Below the pieces are notes generated by a model that did not search any database, was not told the origin of the DNA, and saw only the letters and a program-made list of their open reading frames with translations. Made by a program: the position numbers and the translations under genes. From Bacillus sp. S3 (GTDB taxonomy: Bacteria; Bacillota; Bacilli; Bacillales; Cytobacillaceae), in contig NZ_CP039727.1 in NCBI RefSeq assembly GCF_005154805.1, forward strand, positions 4,585,501 through 4,649,500: 64,000 bases of DNA, given 5' to 3'. This document shows, one piece after another, positions 25,163 to 35,378 of the stretch; position 1 is the first letter of the stretch; every line of letters starts with the position of its first letter.

Positions 25163-28100
25163 CTACTTTAATACCCCATTACTATTAAAATAGTACCGCT
25201 TTCCAGAGATGGTGGCCCATCCAGTTTGCATTGCACCGCTGGAATTGAGGTAATACCATTTGGATCCTTCTTGCAGCCAGCCTGTTTTCATTGCGCCGCT
25301 GCTAGTTAAGTAATACCATTTGGATCCCACTTGCAGCCAGCCTGTCTTCATTGCGCCGCTGCTAGTTAAGTAATACCATTTGGATCCTTCTTGCAGCCAG
25401 CCCGTTTTCATTGCGCCGCTGCTAGTTAAGTAATACCATTTGGATTCCACTTGCAGCCAGCCCGTTTTCATTGCACCGCTGCTAGTTAAGTAATACCATT
25501 TGGATCCTTCTTGCAGCCAGCCCGTTTTCATTGCACCGCTGCTAGTTAAGTAATACCATTTGGATCCTTCTTGCAGCCAGCCGGTCTGCATTTGCCCTGA
25601 TTTATTTAAGTAATACCAAGTACCACCGTCATTAAACCAGCCGGTTTTCTTTTCTCCAGTTTTCGTATCGTAGAAATACCATACCCCATTTTCAAGGACC
25701 CAGCCAGAAAGCTTTTCCTTATCAGAGGATTGTAAATTCGTTACGAATTTCCATCCTTCTTCTTTGGATTTAAGGTATACATCTCCAGTAGCATTATCCA
25801 GATATAAGTCACCGGACTTACCTACATCCTTACTTGGTGCCCCTTTACCTTCTAACCAAATAGATCCATCTTGACCGTTTTCACCAGCAGGACCTTTTAG
25901 GTTAGCTACTAATTTCCATTCCTTTGTTTCTTTTTCTTTATTGTAAACATCACCAGTAGTTGTATCTAAATATAAGTCGCCAGCCTTACCTACGTTTGCA
26001 TCTGGCTGTCCTTTACCTACTAACCAAGTAGTTCCTTTTGATTCATTTTCATTAAAGCTGCCGATTAATTTCCAACCTTCTTCACCTTTTTGGTAAAGTT
26101 CATCGGTGGTAACATCAAGATAAAAGTCGCCTTTCTTGCCAACACTATCTTTTGGTGCGCCTTTGCCACTGTACCAATTGCTTGGTTTTAATTCAACAGT
26201 CACAGTTGCCGTATGAACAACATCTTTAAAACCATCTTCTTTAAGAGTGAATGTAATCGTGTAATCACCTGGTGTTGTTGGATCAAAATCACCTGCATCG
26301 ATGATAACTTTGTCAGTTACATCCTTACCTTTTGAATTTTCCGCGAAGGTAATTAAAGATTTTAAATCCAATTCTTTTTCTGCATAAATGGTTGTATTTT
26401 TAACGCTCATGCCAGGAGCAAGTTTCTCAATTCTTAAGTTGTCTAAGATAAATGTTCCTGCACCTGTGCCCATATTAATACTTGTTCCATCGCTAAATAA
26501 ACCAATATAGGTTTGTCCATTTTCGGAACCGGTAACTGTAAATTCAAGTCTACTTGTATTTTTAGAAGCTGGTATTAATTCGTTTACAGCCAAACCAGCT
26601 GCACCGTTAATATTCCTTGCATCAATTTCTTGATCTCCGGAAATAAAACGATATGCTTTATTTGCTGTGGTTTGATAGTCAAACGATACCTTATAGTTTA
26701 CCCCTGGTTCGAAACGGAAATGTTGCGGAACTGTCCGATAAAGTAATCCGGCATTTCCTGTATTCACTTTTACGGACCATTGACCACCGATTACATCGTC
26801 AACAACACGGCCGCCCCAGCCTTTTTGTGTAAATGGTTTATGAAGTTCAGATAAGTGAATCCGGTTATCTTCAACACCTTCTGTATTACCAATGACAAAA
26901 GGATAGATTCCTTGAACAATAGTTTCAAAGTCTTGTTCAAATACCCTAGCATTCACTTCATTCTTTAATGATTTTTGAACAATTCGAATATCATCAAATT
27001 TAGTAAAACCTTCTCCAGCTTTGCGGCTAAGAGTTAATGTGGCAGTATCAGATGCAGCAGTGAAGCTTACCTGCATTCTTTGCATTTTGCTGTTATAGCC
27101 ATCATTTGTTGCATGAGAGTCAGCTTTTACATAGTTTTTTTGTAAGCTGCGAAGGGTGTAATTACTTACATCTTTCACTCCGCCTGTTACTTTAATCGAT
27201 GCCTTTACATCACTTTGGTTATCTACATAAACTTCAGCGACATAGTCTTTACCCGGCTCAAGGTCGGTAATGGTGCGGCTAACTTTTGTATCCTTACTTG
27301 GGCTGTTAAAGTTCAGGTAATAATCACCGCTGCTCAAATTACGAGCATCACCTGTTTGAGCTGTTCTTTCAACACTTACAGCTTCTTTATCTCCAGTTGC
27401 TGTTGTGTATTTATCGTCAATTGTTGCCGAATTGAAGCCAGTGTCATAAATATGGGCACCTGTACTCCATTCGTTAATTTCAATACCTTTACTTTCACCT
27501 TTAACGACGATATATGGTGTTTTTGCTTCAGCTGTCAAAGTTACTTTATTATCAACTACTTTGACTTCTTTCATATCCGTTCTACCTTGATCCGTTAACT
27601 TATAAACTTTAACGCTTGATAAGCCTTTAAAATCATTTGGAAGTGTCCAAGTGGTTTCTCCACCGTCTAAATTCCAGTGATATAATTTTTCAGCTTTAGG
27701 CGTTGCCTTCTTATAGTCTTGATCTACCCATGGAAGCAGGTATGTGTGTTCATCTAACACCACATTTCCATTTAAAGAAATTACACGCCCCCTGGAGTTA
27801 TCTTTACGGGATACAACGACTACATCATCATTGCTTGGATCTTTTAAACGGATCTCTTTTTCAAGATTGGTTTTTGACCGATCTCCCTCAACATCCGTCC
27901 AGTTTGTAATATAGTATTTTTGTAAGAATTTAGTTGGAATATTGGTATCAAACGTCATTTTGATAAAGTTATCAAAGTTCTTATCGGATTGCCAGCCTTC
28001 AAAACCAGCTAATTCAAATCCGCCTAGTAATGGGTTATCAGCTGTTCCACCCCAGACCGGATTATTCATTACCCAAGAGTCTCTTTGATGATTACTAATA

Positions 28101-30790
28101 AAGCGTAGTAATTCTGAGTTTTTCCCTTTTAGTGTTTTACCACCATAATTCCTATCGGTTGACCAGTGTTCCCATGTTGAGTAGTTGTGCATCACATTAG
28201 GGAATTCTGTTGTCATCCTCCAGCCTCTTTCAAAGAATTGATCAGCAATCCGGTTGGATTCCCATTGATCTTGGTACCACACATCCAAGTAGATAAATGC
28301 AAGACCAGGTGCTGCTGCTTTTAATTGATCCAATCTTTCACCACGGAATCCTGAAGACAAATCATACATTTTATCAATTACATAACCTTGGTCTAGCCAG
28401 CCCCATCCCTGTTTATCGACACCAAGGATTAATTTATCACTAAATGCCTTAGCCTCTGGATAGGTTTCTTGCGCATTGATATGGACACCAAATTCAGCAT
28501 TATAGTTGGCACCTTGTTTAATCAATGCATTTAAGTCTGTTACTCCACCCATGCGTTCCCCAACATCACCATAATCTGGATGGGCACTATCATGTCCCTC
28601 ATTACCATATCCTTTCAACAAGACGGATTGTCTCAAACCATCAGTTGCCAAAGCTACTTTCTTCACATTGTCTAATGTTTTAAGGAATGGTTGTTGCACT
28701 TGAGAACCAAAGTTCATGACAATTCGAGTTCCCACTTTATTATTCACATCTTGCCAGCCGAAAATGTCTTGCATAATATCACGGTAGGCAATGGCGCCAT
28801 CTTGCCAATCTGTTACATGATCACCGTTTAAATCTTCAGCGATCGCCACTTTTACAGTTGGAGTGGACGTTGGTGCACTCATTTCTTCATGATGATAAGT
28901 AAATGTGTTTGATCCTAAACCAAGTGCTTTTACACCATCTTCCGTTACATAACGGTTAGCAAGTAAGTTTTTATTTCCATTCGCTTCGGAACTTGTCCAA
29001 ATTGTTGCACTTAATTCGTCATTGGAAAGCACACCAACATAATAGGAGCTGCTTGTTCCTACACCTGTCATTGATGCATCTACGATTACATCTGTATCAC
29101 CAGATACATTAACATCGGTACTGATATTCGTTAAACGGGCTTTTGCTCCGCTTTGATTTGAATTTACAGAGATAAAATTCATACCTGCCAAATCAATGGT
29201 GCTAATTTTCGCTTCGCCTTTGTTTGTAATCTCATCAAAAGTGAAGACAACATTATTGTCAACAACTTTTAAGGATACAATCATTTTCGCATCGATGCCT
29301 TCATCATGTTCATCATTGATGGAAAGTTTGTAAATTGCTTCATTCTTGCTTACTTTTTCATATTTTACTTCAGGAGTATAGAGCTTTCCATTAATCTTTA
29401 ATTGGTCTACAGCTGTTTTTTGTCCATCCAAGACTTTATCTCCCACTCGATATTCAATAACCCGCGGGAAATGCGTACCAATCAAGACATCCATGGATTT
29501 AGAGCTCAAAGTATCTTCTTCTGGTGGTGGCGGCGGCACAATACCCTCTATTTTTAAATTTGAGAAGGTAATTGCGGTTGCCTTTGAACCACGGCTCTTT
29601 TCAAACCCTATCAGACCTGGATCACTTACGCCGCCTTCCAAAGTCCAAGTACTAATTTTTTTATCATCAATATATAAAGTAGCATTATTATCAGCAAATT
29701 CTACTTTCATTCTGTAAGTTTGACCAGCTTTAAATTCAGGACCAGCTGCCATTGAACTCCATGCATTTTTAGGTCCAAATATTTCCATAAAGTATTGATT
29801 GATGGCATCACCGATACCAACATAATTATAGTTTGCTCCGTCTAACACACGATAAATTAAACCGAATCGTGTTAAGTCTGAATCAGCTTTAACATCTACT
29901 TCAAAAGAACCTTGAAATAGTTCTGGCATCTTGTTATAAACAATTTTATTTTTCGCAGATCCGGATGGAGCATGGAAAGTTACAGAACCGTCTTCGTTAT
30001 AGGTTAATGAACCATTACCTTGGATAACCTTAAAATCGCCCTCTTCTAATTGGTTATCTTCGATGGTAATTGGGCCCTCTTCCCATCCTGGCTTACCTGG
30101 TTTCGGTTCTTCTGTTCCTGGTTCCACTGGCGTTTCAGATGATTTTTCCAAACCTAGAAGGACTTGGGAATTCTCTTCGCCATATTGTCCTAATTTTAAT
30201 GCTTCTGGGGCATCAACAAGATTTGCTGCGGCATCATCTAATTTGATTTCGCCAAATAAATCTTTCCCATTTAGTGCAGCTTTCAAGGTAGTTCCACTGT
30301 ACTCAACCTTAATTGTATATTCATTACCAGGTTGTGGTATTGCTACATCTGGTCTTTCTTGTAACCATTTCCCTTGACCTTCGGATTTATACTCCCAGAA
30401 CCAACCTTGTTTGTCATAACCCACAAATACAAAGTTTTTTGAATCCTTGTAATGAGTCATTAATCCAAATCGTGTAGTTTCACCCTTAGTTTCCGGGATA
30501 AAGGTATAATCCATTATGCCAGTTTCTTGACCTTTATCACCATTTTCACGAAAAATAGCTGGATTATTTACATTGTCATTACCTACGCCACTGCCAAGTC
30601 TTACATAAGTTTTGTCATTTTGTTCGACAACCTGATTGATTTCATTTCCACCATTTGAAACGGTCACCCATGGGTTGGTTACTTGTGCGGCTACTTTTGC
30701 CGGCGAAACAAATCCTGTTAGAAATGTCGGCAAAATTAACATAAGAGCAAGAAAAGTACTAAAGGATTTCTTAATATGCTTTATGCGCAA
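25163..30790 (-). CDS. secreted endo-alpha-N-acetylgalactosaminidase (GH101) with cell-wall-binding repeats
   Basis: 1875 aa, TTG start (30790) with AGGAGGG upstream. Signal peptide about residues 1-36 (FLALMLILPTFLTGFVSPAK). Two LamG-like sugar-binding modules (about 40-215 and 240-415) precede the GH101 barrel (about 425-1140), with nucleophile D836 in FIYLDVWYQ and acid/base E862 in WRMTTEFPN, then STWEHWSTDRNYGG. Galactose-binding-like modules and an Ig-like domain follow, then three GKGxP...VGKxGDLYLD repeats and about nine 20-aa cell-wall-binding repeats (TGWLQEGSKWYYLTSSGAMK). It should release Gal-beta1,3-GalNAc from mucin-type O-glycans at the cell surface. The next genes import and split that disaccharide. 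Confidence 0.9.
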   Translation of the reverse strand: MRIKHIKKSFSTFLALMLILPTFLTGFVSPAKVAAQVTNPWVTVSNGGNEINQVVEQNDKTYVRLGSGVGNDNVNNPAIFRENGDKGQETGIMDYTFIPETKGETTRFGLMTHYKDSKNFVFVGYDKQGWFWEYKSEGQGKWLQERPDVAIPQPGNEYTIKVEYSGTTLKAALNGKDLFGEIKLDDAAANLVDAPEALKLGQYGEENSQVLLGLEKSSETPVEPGTEEPKPGKPGWEEGPITIEDNQLEEGDFKVIQGNGSLTYNEDGSVTFHAPSGSAKNKIVYNKMPELFQGSFEVDVKADSDLTRFGLIYRVLDGANYNYVGIGDAINQYFMEIFGPKNAWSSMAAGPEFKAGQTYRMKVEFADNNATLYIDDKKISTWTLEGGVSDPGLIGFEKSRGSKATAITFSNLKIEGIVPPPPPEEDTLSSKSMDVLIGTHFPRVIEYRVGDKVLDGQKTAVDQLKINGKLYTPEVKYEKVSKNEAIYKLSINDEHDEGIDAKMIVSLKVVDNNVVFTFDEITNKGEAKISTIDLAGMNFISVNSNQSGAKARLTNISTDVNVSGDTDVIVDASMTGVGTSSSYYVGVLSNDELSATIWTSSEANGNKNLLANRYVTEDGVKALGLGSNTFTYHHEEMSAPTSTPTVKVAIAEDLNGDHVTDWQDGAIAYRDIMQDIFGWQDVNNKVGTRIVMNFGSQVQQPFLKTLDNVKKVALATDGLRQSVLLKGYGNEGHDSAHPDYGDVGERMGGVTDLNALIKQGANYNAEFGVHINAQETYPEAKAFSDKLILGVDKQGWGWLDQGYVIDKMYDLSSGFRGERLDQLKAAAPGLAFIYLDVWYQDQWESNRIADQFFERGWRMTTEFPNVMHNYSTWEHWSTDRNYGGKTLKGKNSELLRFISNHQRDSWVMNNPVWGGTADNPLLGGFELAGFEGWQSDKNFDNFIKMTFDTNIPTKFLQKYYITNWTDVEGDRSKTNLEKEIRLKDPSNDDVVVVSRKDNSRGRVISLNGNVVLDEHTYLLPWVDQDYKKATPKAEKLYHWNLDGGETTWTLPNDFKGLSSVKVYKLTDQGRTDMKEVKVVDNKVTLTAEAKTPYIVVKGESKGIEINEWSTGAHIYDTGFNSATIDDKYTTATGDKEAVSVERTAQTGDARNLSSGDYYLNFNSPSKDTKVSRTITDLEPGKDYVAEVYVDNQSDVKASIKVTGGVKDVSNYTLRSLQKNYVKADSHATNDGYNSKMQRMQVSFTAASDTATLTLSRKAGEGFTKFDDIRIVQKSLKNEVNARVFEQDFETIVQGIYPFVIGNTEGVEDNRIHLSELHKPFTQKGWGGRVVDDVIGGQWSVKVNTGNAGLLYRTVPQHFRFEPGVNYKVSFDYQTTANKAYRFISGDQEIDARNINGAAGLAVNELIPASKNTSRLEFTVTGSENGQTYIGLFSDGTSINMGTGAGTFILDNLRIEKLAPGMSVKNTTIYAEKELDLKSLITFAENSKGKDVTDKVIIDAGDFDPTTPGDYTITFTLKEDGFKDVVHTATVTVELKPSNWYSGKGAPKDSVGKKGDFYLDVTTDELYQKGEEGWKLIGSFNENESKGTTWLVGKGQPDANVGKAGDLYLDTTTGDVYNKEKETKEWKLVANLKGPAGENGQDGSIWLEGKGAPSKDVGKSGDLYLDNATGDVYLKSKEEGWKFVTNLQSSDKEKLSGWVLENGVWYFYDTKTGEKKTGWFNDGGTWYYLNKSGQMQTGWLQEGSKWYYLTSSGAMKTGWLQEGSKWYYLTSSGAMKTGWLQVESKWYYLTSSGAMKTGWLQEGSKWYYLTSSGAMKTGWLQVGSKWYYLTSSGAMKTGWLQEGSKWYYLNSSGAMQTGWATISGKRYYFNSNGVLK
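25241..25600 (-). repeat. 60-bp tandem DNA repeats encoding wall-binding modules
   Basis: Six nearly identical 60-bp units lie in register and encode TGWLQ-x-x-SKWYYLxSSGAM. Most differ only at a few positions (TTCTTGCAGCC versus CACTTGCAGCC, TTGCGCC versus TTGCACC). Such near-identity at DNA level points to recent expansion or gene conversion, and copy number may vary between strains. Confidence 0.88.
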
Positions 30791-30820
30791 TGTCTTCCCT
30801 CCTAGTTTATGTATAATAGT

Positions 30821-30862
30821 TTAAAAGTAATACCTGCTAGTAGATTTGGAACGATCCAACAT
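30821..30862 (-). CDS. possible 13-codon leader peptide upstream of GH101
   Basis: ATG at 30862 is preceded by AAAGGGGGAGTGAAAC, a strong ribosome site, and encodes MLDRSKSTSRYYF before TAA at 30821. The GH101 start codon is 30 bp downstream with its own AGGAGGG. The peptide has no known homologue that I recognise. It may be a translational leader, or a chance open frame with a good site. Confidence 0.35.
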   Translation of the reverse strand: MLDRSKSTSRYYF

Positions 30863-31158
30863 GTTTCACTCCCCCTTTCTAAAAAAGCCGGACAATAATC
30901 AACTGCATCACAGCCTTCGGTCAGGACCAAATGTTAGACAGGTATACTTTTCCATATATATAAGGCTACTGACAATGAAGCGTTTCCACAATCAAAATAT
31001 TGTCTTGTTTTTTATGTTTCTTGCTTTTTTTTAATAATTCTACAAATTCAAAAAAAGGGCCACGAAGTATCTGCCGAAGATAAAATCTCCACGGTACTCC
31101 ATGCCCCTCCTTGCTGTTAGACTGTTATTGTTTTACGGCTGCTTATTTCTATCTAGAT
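30863..31158. promoter_or_regulatory. GH101 upstream region with cre-like site and terminator of the GH112 operon
   Basis: About 30976-30990 (+ strand ATGAAGCGTTTCCAC) resembles a CcpA cre site with one degenerate half. An imperfect GC-rich hairpin at about 31055-31115 followed by TTTTTTT on the minus strand probably ends the GH112 transcript. No gene is seen. Confidence 0.45.
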
Positions 31159-31329
31159 TTAATTAAATTTACGATTATAATCATATAGCAGTCCAAGAAG
31201 CCCGGCTACTCCAATCAGCATCAATCCTAAATGAAGCCTGCTCACCGTTTCTTTACCGATTATGACTAACGCCAGACAAAGGATAACCAGAACGAGTTTG
31301 ATGATGATGTTGATCGCATTACGACTCAT
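31159..31329 (-). CDS. small membrane protein downstream of the GH112 phosphorylase
   Basis: 56 aa from the ATG at 31329, which overlaps the stop of the GH112 gene (ATGAGTCGTAA), a classic coupling arrangement; a 65-aa version starting further upstream is possible. It has two hydrophobic segments (NIIIKLVLVILCLALVIIG and LHLGLMLIGVAGLLGLLY) and a basic tail YDYNRKFN. I recognise no established function; it may correspond to small DUF proteins seen next to such phosphorylases. Transport or membrane association of the pathway is a guess. Confidence 0.6.
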   Translation of the reverse strand: MSRNAINIIIKLVLVILCLALVIIGKETVSRLHLGLMLIGVAGLLGLLYDYNRKFN

Positions 31330-33490
31330 CTGAAAAAGCCTCCCAACGAATTTCACTTGGAGCTAATGTAACTTCCTTACTGTTGCCGCTTCCATCATAG
31401 ATCACGGTAGTCTGTTCTTCCATGGAGTTATTAACTAATGCCGCTTTCTTGATGGCTGGATATGCATGGACTTCACAGTAAATATTACTTGAATGCCATT
31501 TATGGAACTCCCGCTCTTTATTAGCTGCATAGAACATAGCTCGCATCAAGAGACGAGTGTTATCCTCACTGAAAGGAAGTCCGGCAATATATACGCCTCT
31601 TCCTTTACCAAAGTCATGACTGGACAAATGTATCTCCCCATTAGAGTACTCAATGATCTCAGTCTCTTCTGATAATGCGTATATATTTTTCATACTTTCC
31701 CCAAAATCAAACACATCTGCGTCCGCCGAAATAAAGTGCTTCTCGACAGGGGAAGTAAAGTATTTGTCCGTTGATAAACTGAAACCAAGCTCTTTATCTA
31801 CCCCTAATATGTCTGCTAATTGGAAATAGCGTCCGCCATGATGATAGGCAGTCGGTTCTCCAATTCCAATAAAGCCGCCGCCGTTATGAACCCATGCCCT
31901 AATCTTAGTAATTAATGCTTCATTCTTCCAATTCTCCCCGCCGGAAAAGGCAGTTCCCGCATCCCCTGCATTAATAATGACATCAACATCTTCTGGTATC
32001 CCATGTTGGATGACATCATCAAAGCTAATAAAGGAAACATCTACAGAAGCCCCGCTTAAAGACTCTAATACGCCTAAATAGGAATATATTTGTTTATACC
32101 ATAATGCGTGAGCAACCATATGGGTCTGCCAGGTTCTTAGTTTCCCCCATGAATTCAAAATGGCCACTTTAAGACCGGTATGTGGTTTAATTCCCTTAAT
32201 GTTGTCATAAATCTCACGGAATTCATCGGTTACATTTTCAATATAGTCCACAAACTCAGGGAATTTATAGGCAAGGCTTAAATAACCGCCATAACCAATC
32301 CGGTCAACCGGATTCCTTAATATCGCTCTTCGGGCTGTCAGCCAGTTTTGATTAGCCTCGATGACTGGGTTATTTCCTTCATAAAATGTATCAGGGAAGA
32401 AATATGGCAGGAACCTGCCCTCTGTATAACGAACGTGCGGGATATCCGCGATCATTCTCAAGGTGGCCCCTCCGCCCACACTGCCAACCACTGCATCTAA
32501 CCCAATTTGTTCAAAATGCTCGCCGTATGGCTCGGTACCAATCCAGTTATCACCAAGGAACATCATAGCTTCCTTGCCGCTTTCATGTACAATGTCCACA
32601 AGCTTCTTCGCTTCTTTTGCCACAAACTGTTGAACAAAATCGATATAGTCTAAATAAGCCTGAGTAGGCACTCTGAAGGATGAGTTGTAATAGCCTTGAT
32701 CGACCAAGTCTTCTGGTCTTAAACGATAGCCCTTTTCTTGTTCAAAAGCATCCAAGGCGGCAGCGGATACACTAGCACCGTAGCCGAACCAATCGACAAA
32801 CTTTTCTTTGGCCAGATGATTAAACACAAGCGTAAAATGATAGAAAAACGTCGTGAAACGGACAACATCTGTATCTGGATTATCCTTCAGCCACTGGGTT
32901 AAATAAGCTGCCATAAATTCATTGGAATGCGGACCCCTTACATCAAACGGGATGTCATGCGGTTTATCGCCCCAATTATTTGTAATATGGTTGTACATTT
33001 GGGTTGGGTCCCAGATAACAAATACTAAAAACGAAACAGTATATTCATGCCATGGAATAGCCTTTGAAATAGTGATACGATTAGATTTTTCATCTACTTC
33101 CCAATTGTTACTATCAACTATTTCCCCCGTTGTTCTGTCAATCACTTCCCAGTATTTCTTCGGATTATGGACGTAATCAGGGCTTACTTGTTCTGCGAAA
33201 TATCCTTTCATAAAGTCAATTTCAAGCGTCTCCCCATGGGCCGTATTGAATTGACTCATCAGATAAAGCTGTTGATATTCCTCTGGATGCTTCTCGGCAA
33301 ATTCATTATGAGCGCGGGCAACAAAGTAGGTTGTATAGATTTTCGCATCCAGCTGCTTTATTTCATTATCCAGCTTTGTCCCATCACTGTCGCGAATAGC
33401 GTCCGCACCCCAGCGTTCCAACAATTCTTTCGTTTCAGCTAGAAAGTTCTGTTCACTTGGTAGAGTAACGCGTCCTTTTTTCTTTTCCAT
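31319..33490 (-). CDS. 1,3-beta-galactosyl-N-acetylhexosamine phosphorylase (GH112)
   Basis: 723 aa cytoplasmic enzyme. The length and the sequence RVTLPSEQNFLAETKELLERWGADAIRDSDGT are characteristic of GLNBP. MFLGDNWIGTEPYGEHF in the barrel contains the probable general-acid Asp. It cleaves galacto-N-biose or lacto-N-biose with phosphate to alpha-Gal-1-P and GalNAc or GlcNAc. No signal peptide is present. It follows an ABC importer in one minus-strand operon and precedes the GH101 gene, so galacto-N-biose from O-glycans is the natural substrate. Confidence 0.93.
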   Translation of the reverse strand: MEKKKGRVTLPSEQNFLAETKELLERWGADAIRDSDGTKLDNEIKQLDAKIYTTYFVARAHNEFAEKHPEEYQQLYLMSQFNTAHGETLEIDFMKGYFAEQVSPDYVHNPKKYWEVIDRTTGEIVDSNNWEVDEKSNRITISKAIPWHEYTVSFLVFVIWDPTQMYNHITNNWGDKPHDIPFDVRGPHSNEFMAAYLTQWLKDNPDTDVVRFTTFFYHFTLVFNHLAKEKFVDWFGYGASVSAAALDAFEQEKGYRLRPEDLVDQGYYNSSFRVPTQAYLDYIDFVQQFVAKEAKKLVDIVHESGKEAMMFLGDNWIGTEPYGEHFEQIGLDAVVGSVGGGATLRMIADIPHVRYTEGRFLPYFFPDTFYEGNNPVIEANQNWLTARRAILRNPVDRIGYGGYLSLAYKFPEFVDYIENVTDEFREIYDNIKGIKPHTGLKVAILNSWGKLRTWQTHMVAHALWYKQIYSYLGVLESLSGASVDVSFISFDDVIQHGIPEDVDVIINAGDAGTAFSGGENWKNEALITKIRAWVHNGGGFIGIGEPTAYHHGGRYFQLADILGVDKELGFSLSTDKYFTSPVEKHFISADADVFDFGESMKNIYALSEETEIIEYSNGEIHLSSHDFGKGRGVYIAGLPFSEDNTRLLMRAMFYAANKEREFHKWHSSNIYCEVHAYPAIKKAALVNNSMEEQTTVIYDGSGNSKEVTLAPSEIRWEAFSDES

Positions 33491-33524
33491 ATTAAGTCCT
33501 CCAATATACTTACTGTTTGACCTC

Positions 33525-34406
33525 TTAGTCTTTCAATCCACCAAGAGTCATCCCTTGTGTTATTTTTCTCTGAACCAAAATATATAAAATTAGGGTTGGA
33601 AGCATGACTAGAACCATCCCGGCATACATTTGGCCGTAGTTAGCAGCAGACTTCTGAGCTGCCATCAAGTTCATTAATCCAACAGGCAATGTTTTATTTT
33701 CACCAGGAATCAATGTCAGTGCGATGATATATTCATTCCAAAATGCCAGAAAGTTAAATAGGATGATAGTAATAATACTTGGCCTGGCCATTGGAATCAT
33801 AATCTTAATCATCGTTTTGAAATAACCTGCACCGTCTACCAGTGCCGCTTCTTCAAATGTGATTGGGAGTGATTGGAAATAGCTAGACAACAAATAAATA
33901 GTAAATGGCAAAGCAGTTGCTGCATAAACGATAGCTAAAACGAATAAATTGTCCAGTAGGAATCCGTCTCCAAGCTGTGCCCGCAAAAAGGTATCACCAT
34001 CTAATAACATAAGGAAAATCGGAACAACAATATAGTTAACATTTATAAATAATCCTGCTTTGAACAGCGAGTTGATCACTTTACTACCTCTGAACGTGTA
34101 TCTTGCAAGGACATACGCCGCCGGCAATGCCACAACCAACAAGATTACTAGAGCGAGAGCAGTAACCATGACAGAATTTAACATATAGATTCCCATATTT
34201 GCCTTCTCAAAGGCATCTATGAAATTTTGAAAATAAAACCCTTTAGGCATTGTCCACGGACTTCCATAAAACTCTGAGTTCTCTTTAATGGATGCTAAAA
34301 AGACCCAGCCCACTGGAACAATAATAGAAATAGCTAATGTGACTAGTGCAACGTAGATAAAAAATCGATACAATGATTCGGCACTCATGCCTTTTTCTTG
34401 TTTCAT
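33525..34406 (-). CDS. carbohydrate ABC transporter permease (MalG type)
   Basis: 293 aa, six membrane segments. The EAA loop EEAALVDGAGYFKTMIKIMIP contacts the shared ATPase. It pairs with the MalF-type permease immediately upstream, 14 bp away. No ATPase gene is nearby, so a multi-use MsmX-type ATPase encoded elsewhere is expected, as is common in Bacillaceae. Inferred cargo: galacto-N-biose. Confidence 0.92.
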   Translation of the reverse strand: MKQEKGMSAESLYRFFIYVALVTLAISIIVPVGWVFLASIKENSEFYGSPWTMPKGFYFQNFIDAFEKANMGIYMLNSVMVTALALVILLVVALPAAYVLARYTFRGSKVINSLFKAGLFINVNYIVVPIFLMLLDGDTFLRAQLGDGFLLDNLFVLAIVYAATALPFTIYLLSSYFQSLPITFEEAALVDGAGYFKTMIKIMIPMARPSIITIILFNFLAFWNEYIIALTLIPGENKTLPVGLMNLMAAQKSAANYGQMYAGMVLVMLPTLILYILVQRKITQGMTLGGLKD

Positions 34407-34420
34407 TTATGGCAACCTCC

Positions 34421-35320
34421 TTAATACTCCAGCACTTCTCTTTTAGTGACGAAACTAATAATGGCTGATAATGCGAATGAGAATAAGAAGATTACCACCC
34501 CAATGGCCATACCGTACCCATAGGACGAATTGGTGTAAGCTTGCTTATACATGTAGCTGAGGAATACCTCAGTGGATCCATCCGGCCCTCCTCCGGTCAT
34601 TGCCTGCACAAGGAGGAAACTTAAATTAATCGTACTAATGATAAAAAACGTTAAAGTTGTACGGATATTTTGCCACATTAACGGCAGCGTAATGCTAAAA
34701 AACTGCCTAATTCTTCCTGCGCCTTCCAATGAGGAAGCCTCATAAAAACTCTCCGGAATACTTGCAATACTAGACATATACATGACCATGTAGTAGCCAA
34801 TAGCCTGCCAAATAAGCGATCCGCCAATGCTATAAATTGCAATTTGCTGATTCCCAAGCCATAGCTGCTTAAGACCTTCAAGTTTGAATACACTAAAGAT
34901 ATTGTTCAGTAGACCCGTTGTTGGATCATATACCGCCGAAAAAATACCAGCGATAACAACGATTGATAAAATATTGGGAATGTAAAAAATTACCCGAAAA
35001 AAACTGTTCCCCTTCATATTTTCTCTTGTTAATAACGTCGCAAATAATATCGCCATGACCATCGTGATGATGGTTACCATCACAATCAACACAATGCTGT
35101 TTTGGAGTGATCGGATGAAGTTCATATCATCCCAAAGCTTGATAAAATTATCAAAGCCAACAAACACCGGATTATTGGAAAATCCGCCCCATTTGTATAA
35201 AGACATTCTAAATACTTGAATTGTGGGTACTACCATGAATAACGTCAACAAGATCAGTGCCGGGGCTGTACAAACAAATATAAAAAATCTTTTCTCTTTT
35301 GTTTTATTCACTGCCTTCAC
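34421..35320 (-). CDS. carbohydrate ABC transporter permease (MalF type)
   Basis: 299 aa, six membrane segments beginning FIFVCTAPALILLTLFMVVP. The EAA loop is EASSLEGAGRIRQFFSITLP. It lies between the binding-protein gene and the MalG-type permease in the same operon. Confidence 0.92.
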   Translation of the reverse strand: MKAVNKTKEKRFFIFVCTAPALILLTLFMVVPTIQVFRMSLYKWGGFSNNPVFVGFDNFIKLWDDMNFIRSLQNSIVLIVMVTIITMVMAILFATLLTRENMKGNSFFRVIFYIPNILSIVVIAGIFSAVYDPTTGLLNNIFSVFKLEGLKQLWLGNQQIAIYSIGGSLIWQAIGYYMVMYMSSIASIPESFYEASSLEGAGRIRQFFSITLPLMWQNIRTTLTFFIISTINLSFLLVQAMTGGGPDGSTEVFLSYMYKQAYTNSSYGYGMAIGVVIFLFSFALSAIISFVTKREVLEY

Positions 35321-35378
35321 CTCTATTAATGAATATAACGGTGAGAATGACGCTCACCGTTATATCTTTTTAGACATA

